Assembly (NCBI GenBank): GCA_021166685.1
Contig: JAJPEU010000004.1
Location: forward strand, 1 to 64,000
DNA length: 64,000 nt
Direction: 5' to 3'
DNA from: Sulfurovum sp.
GTDB lineage: Bacteria > Campylobacterota > Campylobacteria > Campylobacterales > Sulfurovaceae
Shown here: piece after piece, positions 56,983-64,000 of the stretch
Numbering within the stretch: the first letter of the stretch is position 1
Layout: each line of letters opens with the position of its first letter
The notes under the pieces: generated by a model
Databases searched by the model: none
Seen by the model: only the letters and a program-made list of their open reading frames with translations
Told to the model about the DNA's origin: nothing
Program-made: the position numbers and the translations under genes

Positions 56983-58073
56983 GCTATTATCTCTGTAAAA
57001 TACTTAAAAAAAGTATCATTTTGCTTTGCCGTTCCTATAGTGATACGTATGGCATTCATTTTATACGAGGCAAGATTGCGGATAATTACACCTTTTTTAA
57101 GTAATGCATCAGCAATTTTTGTTGAGTCAAATTTTTCACTGAATACATAAGTGATAAAGTTGGTATAACTGTCAATATATTCTATATTGTGCTCTTTTGC
57201 AAATGCCTCATAACGTTTGATCTGCTCTTGGTGCAACGCTACAGACTTCTCAACAAATGCCCTATCTTTGCTTGCTTCCAAGGCTGCGGCCAACGAAAGC
57301 GTTGTGACATTAAACGGGGGACGCATCTTGTGCAGTGCCCGGATCAAACCGCTTTGCGCAATACCGTACCCTATGCGCATACCGCCAAGCCCATAGGCTT
57401 TGGAAAATGTGCCTAAATAGATTACATTATCATACTCCAGCAAATCTCTAGGTGCAATTGCATACTTTTCTTCTTTTGCTGCAGCATACTCCATATAGGC
57501 ACCGTCCACCACAACCAATGTATCGCTATCAACCGCATTGATGATACGCAACACGTCTTCTTTGCTTGTTGCATCTCCCGTAGGGTTGTTGGGTGTGCAT
57601 ATATAAATCACTTTGGGATGATGCTCTTTGTATGCCTCAATAAACTCTTCCGGTTTGTGTGTATAATTGGATGTTCGTACTATTTTTGCGCCCACTTGCT
57701 TGGCGTAAATCTCATACATTGCAAAAGTTACTTGGCTCATTAACACACTGCTTGTTTCATTCAAAAGTGCATGAGAAATAAATTCTAATATTTGATCACT
57801 TCCTGCGCCAATAATAATATTTTCTGTCCCTACCGTATAAAGATTCGCAAGAGCGGCCTTAAGTTCAAACATGCTGTCATCAGGATAAAGGTGTGCTTTG
57901 GCAGCATTGCGCACGATCGTTTCGGCCACAGCAGGGTTGGTGCCGATAGGATTTTCATTGGATGCAAGTTTTACAACATCTTCAGGCGCAATACCAAATT
58001 CGCGAACCACCAATTCGATAGGTTTTCCAGCTTCATAGAGCTGGATATCTTCCAACGCTTTATTAAATTTCAT
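56979..58073 (-). CDS. hisC: Histidinol-phosphate aminotransferase
   Basis: HisC is a PLP-dependent aminotransferase of histidine synthesis. The 364 residues include LASNENPIGTNPAV (36-49), the CTPNNPTGD motif and the PLP lysine in TFSKAYGLGGMRIGYG (about residue 223). It may also act on aromatic amino acids, and the adjacent pheA fits that. It is preceded by pheA (27-base gap) and overlaps the 71-aa gene by 4 bases. Confidence 0.95.
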   Translation of the reverse strand: MKFNKALEDIQLYEAGKPIELVVREFGIAPEDVVKLASNENPIGTNPAVAETIVRNAAKAHLYPDDSMFELKAALANLYTVGTENIIIGAGSDQILEFISHALLNETSSVLMSQVTFAMYEIYAKQVGAKIVRTSNYTHKPEEFIEAYKEHHPKVIYICTPNNPTGDATSKEDVLRIINAVDSDTLVVVDGAYMEYAAAKEEKYAIAPRDLLEYDNVIYLGTFSKAYGLGGMRIGYGIAQSGLIRALHKMRPPFNVTTLSLAAALEASKDRAFVEKSVALHQEQIKRYEAFAKEHNIEYIDSYTNFITYVFSEKFDSTKIADALLKKGVIIRNLASYKMNAIRITIGTAKQNDTFFKYFTEIIA

Positions 58074-58100
58074 TTTATTCCTTCTTTCTGCTTGCTCTGC

Positions 58101-59183
58101 TTAAATATAAATATCCTCTGTTTGCTTTACATAAGAACCCAACACTTTAATCACATCTTTGTGTTTTTCTAAAATGGGTTGAATGTGCGCATCTTTCTGA
58201 TGTCCGTTAAACTCAATAAAAAATATTGATTTTCCTTCAATAATATGTGATTTTATTTTTGTCAAATTGACACAGGCCTCTTCAAAATCGTTGAGAAATT
58301 CCACCAAACTTCCTGGTTTATTTAGAAGTTTTACCAACAAAGACGTTTTATCATTGCCTGATGGCTGATTTTCAAAATTGCTAATGATAAAAAAACGTGT
58401 GCGGTTGTTGCTGCTGTCTTCTATGTTGTCAAAACGTATAGGCAAATTGTAAAGCTTCGCCGCAACCGCAGGACATATGGCTGCGGTTGTTTTGTCTTTC
58501 AGGGCGAGCTTGGCTGCTTTGGCTGTGGATTCTATGGGAACATGCTCAATCTCATCAAGACCCAAATCCTGCAAAAAGTTACGGCACTGCCCAAAGGCGA
58601 TATCTTTAGAGTAAATTGTTTTAATCTCTTTAATGTTTTCGCTTAATGTGGCAAATGCCAAATGAATATCTATAATAACCTCTGCTACAATTTTTAAAGG
58701 ATACTCATCAAGACAATTGATGGTATCACTGACTATGCCGTTAGAGCTGTTTTCAATTGGAATTACACCAAATTTTGCCGTTCCCTTTTCAACTTCTCTA
58801 AAAATACCGCGAATTGAATTCATGGGCAGATAAGTACTTGTCGCACCGAATTTGCTCTCTGCCGCCTGATGCGTAAAGCTTGCTTCAGGTCCAAGATAGG
58901 CAACCGCTTCGGGCAGCTCAAGATTTCTTGCTACCGCAAAAAGTTCCAAAAAAAGTGCGTCGATCGCCCCGTCCGTAAGCTTTCCGCCAACACTCTTGTT
59001 TTGCTGTTTTAAACGATTTAAAATAGCCGATTCACGTTCAGGACGGTAGATAGGCTCTCCGTTTGTATTTTTCAATTCGCCTACTTGATGTATGTACTCC
59101 ATACGTTTATTATACAATTTAAGCAACATATCATCAATACCGTCTATCTTTTTTCTCAATTCATCCAGTGTCATTTTTACCAT
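58101..59183 (-). CDS. pheA: Chorismate mutase/prephenate dehydratase PheA
   Basis: This bifunctional enzyme leads from chorismate to phenylpyruvate. The N-terminal chorismate mutase helices (about 1-88) include LDELRKKIDGIDDMLLKLYNKR and IYRPERESAILNRL. The dehydratase domain (about 92-270) has YLGPEASFTHQAAESKFG and the catalytic NRTRFFII. The C-terminal ACT domain (about 280-355) should bind phenylalanine for feedback control. Its 360 residues are normal. It follows lysA directly (0-base gap). Confidence 0.96.
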   Translation of the reverse strand: MVKMTLDELRKKIDGIDDMLLKLYNKRMEYIHQVGELKNTNGEPIYRPERESAILNRLKQQNKSVGGKLTDGAIDALFLELFAVARNLELPEAVAYLGPEASFTHQAAESKFGATSTYLPMNSIRGIFREVEKGTAKFGVIPIENSSNGIVSDTINCLDEYPLKIVAEVIIDIHLAFATLSENIKEIKTIYSKDIAFGQCRNFLQDLGLDEIEHVPIESTAKAAKLALKDKTTAAICPAVAAKLYNLPIRFDNIEDSSNNRTRFFIISNFENQPSGNDKTSLLVKLLNKPGSLVEFLNDFEEACVNLTKIKSHIIEGKSIFFIEFNGHQKDAHIQPILEKHKDVIKVLGSYVKQTEDIYI

Positions 59184-60395
59184 TTATTTCTCCAAATATT
59201 CGAGCTCTAAACGCACCTGATCTTCATAGCTTTCACGTTTTCGAATCAATCTGTCTTTTCCTTCTTCGATAGCTACTTCCGCACTTTTGTTTCGGGTGTT
59301 GTAGTTACTCGCCATTGTAAACCCATATGCTCCGGCACTGTGCACAACAAGGAGGTCATCATGTTTTAATGGGGGAAGGCGCACATCTTTACCTAAAAAA
59401 TCACCGCTTTCGCATACGGGGCCCACAACATCGGCAAGTGTTTTTTCACCTTCTGCGCCCACTGCTTCAATTTTATGATAAGCATTATAAAGGCTTGGCC
59501 GTATCAAATCATTCATTGCGCCGTCCACAATAACAAAACGTTTATGGCCATTTTGTTTTTCATAAAGCACTTTGGTAAAAAACGCCCCTGCATTTGCCAC
59601 CATGTAGCGTCCGGGCTCACACAGCAAAGTAACATCCAATCCTTTTGTTGCTTCAAAAATTGCTTGGGTATATTCTGTTGGCAATATGGTCTTTTCATTA
59701 TCGTACACGACACCAATACCCCCGCCCACATCAAAAAATTTAATCTCAATACCGATCGCATTTAAAGACCGTACCAAATCCGCAACAATATTACACGATT
59801 CCCTGATGGGGTCTAGGTTGGTTAGCTGGGAACCAATATGAAAATGAATCCCCACAGGATTGAGGAAAAGCGATTTTTTAGCATAGATATACATACGTTT
59901 TGCCATATCTATCTCTACTCCAAATTTATTTTCATGCAGTCCGGTTGAAATATAAGGATGTGTTTGCGGATCAATGTTTGGATTGACGCGAATAGAAATT
60001 CTTGCTTCTTTTCCCAACTCTTTTGCTATCATCTCCACGCGTTTCATCTCAGCTTCACTCTCTAGATTAAGCAATAATATATCGTATTCCAATGCTGTTC
60101 TGATCTCATCGTCACGTTTTCCTACACCCGAAAAGATTATTTTATACTTATCCACTCCTGCGTTGAGTGCTCTTTTAACTTCGCCGATACTTACGCAATC
60201 AGCGCCTGCACCGAGCTTTGCAAGATGTGCAATTACAGAAAGATTTGAGTTTGCTTTTACTGCATAATTGATCAATGATTTACGTCCGCTAAATGCTTCT
60301 TTGAGCATTTCATATCTATTTTTTATAAAATCAAAATCATATACATACAAGGGTGTGCCGTACTTTTGAACCAATACTCTATAGTCGATGCTCAT
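59184..60395 (-). CDS. lysA: Diaminopimelate decarboxylase
   Basis: LysA makes lysine from meso-diaminopimelate. The PLP lysine is in INYAVKANSNLSVI (about residue 47), with HFHIGSQLTNL, GGGIGVVYDNE, EPGRYMVANAG and CESGDFLGKD as further family blocks. The 403 residues match type III-fold decarboxylases. It is the first of lysA-pheA-hisC and lies 79 bases after lptG. Confidence 0.97.
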   Translation of the reverse strand: MSIDYRVLVQKYGTPLYVYDFDFIKNRYEMLKEAFSGRKSLINYAVKANSNLSVIAHLAKLGAGADCVSIGEVKRALNAGVDKYKIIFSGVGKRDDEIRTALEYDILLLNLESEAEMKRVEMIAKELGKEARISIRVNPNIDPQTHPYISTGLHENKFGVEIDMAKRMYIYAKKSLFLNPVGIHFHIGSQLTNLDPIRESCNIVADLVRSLNAIGIEIKFFDVGGGIGVVYDNEKTILPTEYTQAIFEATKGLDVTLLCEPGRYMVANAGAFFTKVLYEKQNGHKRFVIVDGAMNDLIRPSLYNAYHKIEAVGAEGEKTLADVVGPVCESGDFLGKDVRLPPLKHDDLLVVHSAGAYGFTMASNYNTRNKSAEVAIEEGKDRLIRKRESYEDQVRLELEYLEK

Positions 60396-60474
60396 CTCTA
60401 TTGTCCTACTTTTGCCTTCTTGTGGGGGCGATAATATTTAGAGGGATTTTATCTAAAAAATGATAAGAAGGCAG

Positions 60475-61548
60475 TTACGTAATTTTTTTTTCATCGGCAG
60501 TATAAACATACAGGGCATATATCCATAATAATGCGACAGGAAAAAGAGCGGTAAATTCGGGCAACACTATACCGCTTTGGCCTATTTGCTTTAATCCAAA
60601 CAGCATTCCCCACGTCACAAATGTGGCTCCCAACGAAAGAGAGATCGTCTTGCCGGCATGCATAAACCGTGCATGAAAAGGCAGCTTAAAAAATAAAATA
60701 AGCAATAACGCGGGAGCAAAAAGCGGCACAACAGTTTTCTCATAAAATACTGCACGTATTTTATGAGAATCAAGCTGTTGTTTTTGCAGCAATCTGTACG
60801 CATGGAAAGCATCAATAATATTAAGTTCTTCGCCTTCATAAAGAGATTGAATGATTTTAGGTTTATATCCCTGCAGCGTTTTAATAAGTGTTTTATGTTC
60901 AACGGCATATCTTTCTAATACACCATTTTTATAGATATGTGTTTTTAAGGTTGCATTATAGGCATTCCATTGAGTGCCGTCAAAACGTGCACTTTGTGCA
61001 TGAATAGTGTAGTCTACCTGAAAGCCGTTAACTCTAAAAATTGTGATATCCTCAAGCGTTTTAGTCACAGGATCAAGTTTTTTGATATAGACAAACGTAT
61101 CATTATATTTAAAAAAAAGATCATTAAGATTATACGCATGGATCTCATTTTTAAGCAAATGCTCTGCTTTCTCTTTAGCATAAGAAAATTCTGTGGTATG
61201 CAGTGCGACAAAAAGAAGATAGGTCCCAAACGCTGCCGTTACAAAGGGTACAGAAAGTCTCTTTTTGTCATATCCAAATGCATGCAATGCGCCCATCGTA
61301 TTGTTTTTTATCAAATGAAATTTTGTCACAATGAGAGCAAAAACAATGGCCAAAGGATAAAGCAGCCCCAATGCTTCCTGCCATATATAAAAAATATAAA
61401 GTACTTTATAATTGAAAGAGACGTCAAAATGTCGTATGTGCTGAAAATAATCAATAATGGCAAAAGAAAAAGAAAGGCCAAACAGTATCGCTAAAAGGTT
61501 TTTGGTGTAGAGTTTTATCAAATACCAAAAATAAAGTGAAGGCATCAT
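60475..61548 (-). CDS. lptG: LptG/YjgQ-family LPS export permease
   Basis: The 357-residue inner-membrane protein has two N-terminal helices (about 10-32 and 50-70), a third near 100-118, a periplasmic beta-rich domain (about 120-265) and three C-terminal helices. This is the YjgP/YjgQ (LptF/LptG) layout that feeds lipopolysaccharide into the Lpt bridge. LptF and LptG are hard to separate by eye; I use lptG because the C. jejuni gene between pth and lysA is annotated that way in my memory. LptE and LpxC in this window belong to the same pathway. Confidence 0.85.
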   Translation of the reverse strand: MMPSLYFWYLIKLYTKNLLAILFGLSFSFAIIDYFQHIRHFDVSFNYKVLYIFYIWQEALGLLYPLAIVFALIVTKFHLIKNNTMGALHAFGYDKKRLSVPFVTAAFGTYLLFVALHTTEFSYAKEKAEHLLKNEIHAYNLNDLFFKYNDTFVYIKKLDPVTKTLEDITIFRVNGFQVDYTIHAQSARFDGTQWNAYNATLKTHIYKNGVLERYAVEHKTLIKTLQGYKPKIIQSLYEGEELNIIDAFHAYRLLQKQQLDSHKIRAVFYEKTVVPLFAPALLLILFFKLPFHARFMHAGKTISLSLGATFVTWGMLFGLKQIGQSGIVLPEFTALFPVALLWIYALYVYTADEKKIT

Positions 61549-61552
61549 ACGC

Positions 61553-62125
61553 TTAAGCTTTTAAACTTTCTATTGACTTAAGACTGTATTTGGATTTTAT
61601 TTCATTAAAATCTTCTGAAAGCAAAGCCTTGCATGCTTGAGCAACATGGCTAATCAATGCGCTCAAATGCAATGCCTCATCAACACGAAAATCATGCAAA
61701 ACATAATCAGCTACTTGAGATTTATGACTGGGCTTGCCCACTCCTATTCTTACGCGTATATATGATTCTCCAATATGAGCATCAAGGGATTTAAGTCCGT
61801 TGTGCCCCCCATGTCCTCCGCCTTTTTTAAAACGAACTGCACCAAAAGGCAAATCAATGTCATCATGTACCACAATAATATTTTCTAAGTCTATTTTGTA
61901 GAACTGTTTGACCGCCTGAACACTTTTGCCAGAAAGATTCATGAATGTAGTTGGTTTTAAAAAAAGTGCTGAAGGAGCTTTGAAAAGCGTGCCCTGGAAA
62001 GAGGCTTTAGAGACATCCATGGTTTTAAATGTTTCGACCAGTGCGTCGATTACTTTAAAACCAATGTTGTGCCTTGTGTTTTCGTATTGTGATCCCGGAT
62101 TGCCTAGACCTACGAAAAGCATCAC
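61553..62125 (-). CDS. pth: Peptidyl-tRNA hydrolase
   Basis: Pth recycles peptidyl-tRNA. The 190-residue protein has GLGNPGSQYENTRHNIGF at 6-23 with the catalytic His20, LKPTTFMNLSGKSV, and HDDIDLPFGAVRFKKGGGHGGHNGL as separate conserved blocks. The length is usual. It lies between rplY and lptG on one strand, as in other members of the phylum. Confidence 0.97.
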   Translation of the reverse strand: MMLFVGLGNPGSQYENTRHNIGFKVIDALVETFKTMDVSKASFQGTLFKAPSALFLKPTTFMNLSGKSVQAVKQFYKIDLENIIVVHDDIDLPFGAVRFKKGGGHGGHNGLKSLDAHIGESYIRVRIGVGKPSHKSQVADYVLHDFRVDEALHLSALISHVAQACKALLSEDFNEIKSKYSLKSIESLKA

Positions 62126-62150
62126 GACTTTACTTTTATACTTATTTTTA

Positions 62151-62687
62151 CTATTTCGCTTTAATCACACCGCAAATAGCAACGTCCGGTCTGTCCATCA
62201 AACGACATCCTGCCGGCACCTGAATATCTCTAATTAAGATACTATCATCTCTATCAAGAGAAGATACGTCAAGATCAAAATTTGCAGGCATATTCTCGAT
62301 AGCCCCTCTTACTTTGATTCTTTTTTTAGAAATAATCAAAACACCTTTATTTTTAAGGCCTTTAGGTATTCCATTTGTTTTAACGGGTACAAGGAAGTTT
62401 GTTACCTGACCGGGTACTGCCACTCTTAAATCAACATGAGCCACATCTCCGGTTACCGGATGCAATTGATACGCTTGCACCACTACATTAAGTTCCTTAT
62501 CGCCAACTTTTACCGGGAATGCAAGTGTATTTTTGTTTCTTACTGCTCTTGCAAATTCTCCGCGCTTAAATGCAGCGTCAATATTTTCAACGCCGTTTGC
62601 ATAAATATTAGCGATTAGATAACCATCTCTTTTAAGCTTTTTTGCATTGCTCTTTCCGATACTCTCTCTAACGATACCTTCTAACAT
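62151..62687 (-). CDS. rplY: 50S ribosomal protein L25/CTC
   Basis: The 178-residue protein binds 5S rRNA. The N-terminal L25 domain (1-90) includes [23 protein letters not shown] and [13 protein letters not shown], and a C-terminal TL5/CTC domain follows, so it is the long CTC form. A TATAAT box (62767-62762 on the minus strand) lies 75 bases upstream with a long leader. An AAGGAAAC ribosome binding site precedes the start. It leads rplY-pth-lptG. Confidence 0.95.
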   Translation of the reverse strand: MLEGIVRESIGKSNAKKLKRDGYLIANIYANGVENIDAAFKRGEFARAVRNKNTLAFPVKVGDKELNVVVQAYQLHPVTGDVAHVDLRVAVPGQVTNFLVPVKTNGIPKGLKNKGVLIISKKRIKVRGAIENMPANFDLDVSSLDRDDSILIRDIQVPAGCRLMDRPDVAICGVIKAK

Positions 62688-62849
62688 AATTTGTTTCCTT
62701 GTAAATAAATTCTTCTCACAAAAACTTCGTACTTGTCTTGGGATTTGTAAAATAGAGGGGGATTATATCGAATTTTTATTAAAATGATCTTGAAGAAAAG
62801 CACTCCCCAAACCTTGCCGTCCAACTCGCTTCTCTTTACTGCTTCCCAG

Positions 62850-62869
62850 CAGAAAACAGCTGTTTTCTG
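62850..62869 (-). terminator. Palindromic hairpin after pilT
   Basis: CAGAAAACAGCTGTTTTCTG is a perfect 20-bp palindrome, 10 bases after the pilT stop. A stem of about eight pairs with a four-base loop can form. No T tract follows on the minus strand. Confidence 0.45.
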
Positions 62870-62878
62870 TGATAGTGC

Positions 62879-64000
62879 TTACTCTACCTCTTTAAAATCA
62901 AATACTTCTGTTTTGCGCATGTATGCATTTTCATCTACGAGCGCGCCTTTTCCAACGCCTTGCATTTTCAATTTCAAATCAGACGGATTGCTGGCATATT
63001 CTAGTGCTGTCTCCTGAGAAATAGTATCAAAACGCACAAGATCCAAAAGGGCCTGATCGAACGTTTGTGTTCCATATATCTCTTTTCCCTCAGAGAGCGC
63101 ATCGGGAATTTCATAATCACGGTTTTCCATAATAAGCTGTTGTATTCTGGCTGTCTTTTTAAGAATTTCAATACCCGCAATCCTTCCCCCTGTTTTGGTG
63201 GGAATCAATCTTTGAGAAATCACTCCCTCCAGTACCGAAGCCAAAGACCCACGAATACGGTTTTGCTCATCTTTTTCAAACATACCTATGATCCTGTCTA
63301 TGGTCTCTTTGGCATCAAGCGTGTGTAACGTAGAAAAAACCAAATGGCCCGTATTGGCTGCATGCAATGCAATATCTATAGTCTCTAAATCTCTCATCTC
63401 TCCTACCAGTATGATATCCGGATCTTCCCTGAGCGCACCCCTGAGCGCGTCAGAAAAAGAGCGGGTATCCTGCCCTATGGATCGCTGATTGATCAAGCAT
63501 CCTTTGTCTTTATGAATAAACTCTATAGGATCTTCTATGGTGATGATATGTTTTTTTTGTTCATTGTTTATTTTATCAAGCAATGCCGCCAACGTAGTTG
63601 ATTTGCCACTCCCTGTGACTCCCGTGACCAATACCAATCCGCGCTGTATTTGCGTAAATGTTTTGATTGCCTCGGGCAGGTTTAGCTCGTCAAGTGAGGC
63701 TATTTTTACCGGAATTACACGGAAAACAGCACTCAATCCATCCATTTGATAAAAGAAGTTTACACGAAAACGATACTCTTCGCTTAAAACATAAGTAAAA
63801 TCAAGGCTTTTGTCCGATTTAAGTTTTTCATACTGCTCTTGAGTCATAATTTCTTGAGCAATCGCATCTACCGTTTGAGCGCTCACAGCTTCTTTTCCTA
63901 ATAACTTCAAGACACCATCTATTCGCACTCTCACTATCGAACCTGATTTTATATGAAGGTCACTTCCTTTATTGCTGATCATTGTACGAAGATATAGCTT
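62879..64000 (-). CDS. pilT: PilT-type ATPase (N-terminus outside the window)
   Basis: PilT powers type IV pilus retraction. The frame continues past an internal ATG at 63982 to the window edge (KLYLRTMISNKGSDLHIK), so the true start lies beyond 64000. Visible parts are the N-terminal PAS-like SDLHI segment, Walker A GVTGSGKST, the Asp box IITIEDPIEF, Walker B ILVGEMRDLETI and the His box NTGHLVFSTLHT. At least 373 residues are present. The extended C-terminal tail (about 40 residues after QALLDLVR) is acidic. No other pilus gene is visible. PilB-type function is unlikely because of its PilT-like length and motif set. Confidence 0.9.
   Translation of the reverse strand, partial: KLYLRTMISNKGSDLHIKSGSIVRVRIDGVLKLLGKEAVSAQTVDAIAQEIMTQEQYEKLKSDKSLDFTYVLSEEYRFRVNFFYQMDGLSAVFRVIPVKIASLDELNLPEAIKTFTQIQRGLVLVTGVTGSGKSTTLAALLDKINNEQKKHIITIEDPIEFIHKDKGCLINQRSIGQDTRSFSDALRGALREDPDIILVGEMRDLETIDIALHAANTGHLVFSTLHTLDAKETIDRIIGMFEKDEQNRIRGSLASVLEGVISQRLIPTKTGGRIAGIEILKKTARIQQLIMENRDYEIPDALSEGKEIYGTQTFDQALLDLVRFDTISQETALEYASNPSDLKLKMQGVGKGALVDENAYMRKTEVFDFKEVE

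Overview
The window looks like a chromosomal segment of a Campylobacterota (Epsilonproteobacteria) member, most likely a non-flagellated Sulfurovum-like genome. The evidence is AT-rich intergenic DNA, an HsrA/CosR-type orphan regulator followed by a ferredoxin and a Ppx/GppA gene, and two long blocks whose gene order, as I remember it, matches Campylobacter jejuni (rimP-rbfA-infB-ylxR-thrB-tsaB-lpxC-M23, and rplY-pth-lptG-lysA-pheA-hisC-...-dxs). No flagellar gene is present, although fliF-fliG-fliH sit between hisC and dxs in flagellated relatives.

Layout. 1-960: an accessory edge with the end of an IS256-like element, a small membrane-protein gene that it seems to have cut, a second small membrane-protein gene and an AT-rich stretch with a MITE-like inverted repeat. 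960-3210: a tRNA with CAT anticodon, then groES-groEL behind a strong sigma70 promoter and a perfect 14-bp inverted repeat with a 9-bp spacer. 3275-16639 (minus): xseA, ubiE, ribD, rimP, rbfA, infB, ylxR, thrB, tsaB, lpxC, an M23 peptidase, an NrnA-like phosphoesterase, nadC and nadA. 16837-20501 (plus): plsY, folB, hsrA/cosR, a 2[4Fe-4S] ferredoxin and ppx/gppA. 20687-30740: bamA (minus), tyrA (plus), then a complete MoxR/Bat operon (minus). 31030-38700 (minus): a type I secretion locus. 38934-46138 (minus): leuS-lptE-folC-mfd. 46219-54827: ypfJ, dnaX (plus), then ymdB, fabH, plsX, rpmF, yceD, ndk, a ferredoxin and metK. 54958-64000 (minus): dxs, a 71-aa gene, hisC, pheA, lysA, lptG, pth, rplY and pilT (cut by the window end).

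The most interesting region is 31030-38700. A small RTX/BapA-type adhesin is encoded with an OmpA-like lipid/peptidoglycan-type protein and its own TolC, ABC transporter and HlyD. The leader of the operon contains a sequence strongly resembling a cyclic-di-GMP-I (GEMM-I) riboswitch. Lap-type adhesins are usually controlled by c-di-GMP after translation through LapD/LapG. Neither is encoded here, so this locus may sense the same second messenger at the RNA level. A relic of an IS transposase lies between the adhesin and tolC.

Most other genes are housekeeping functions packed with short overlaps into long operons. Other points to check are low-complexity repeats that appear to supply signal peptides in two genes, a Q/N-rich tandem repeat in the Bat TPR protein, a candidate dnaX slippery site and a tRNA-like fragment after dxs.
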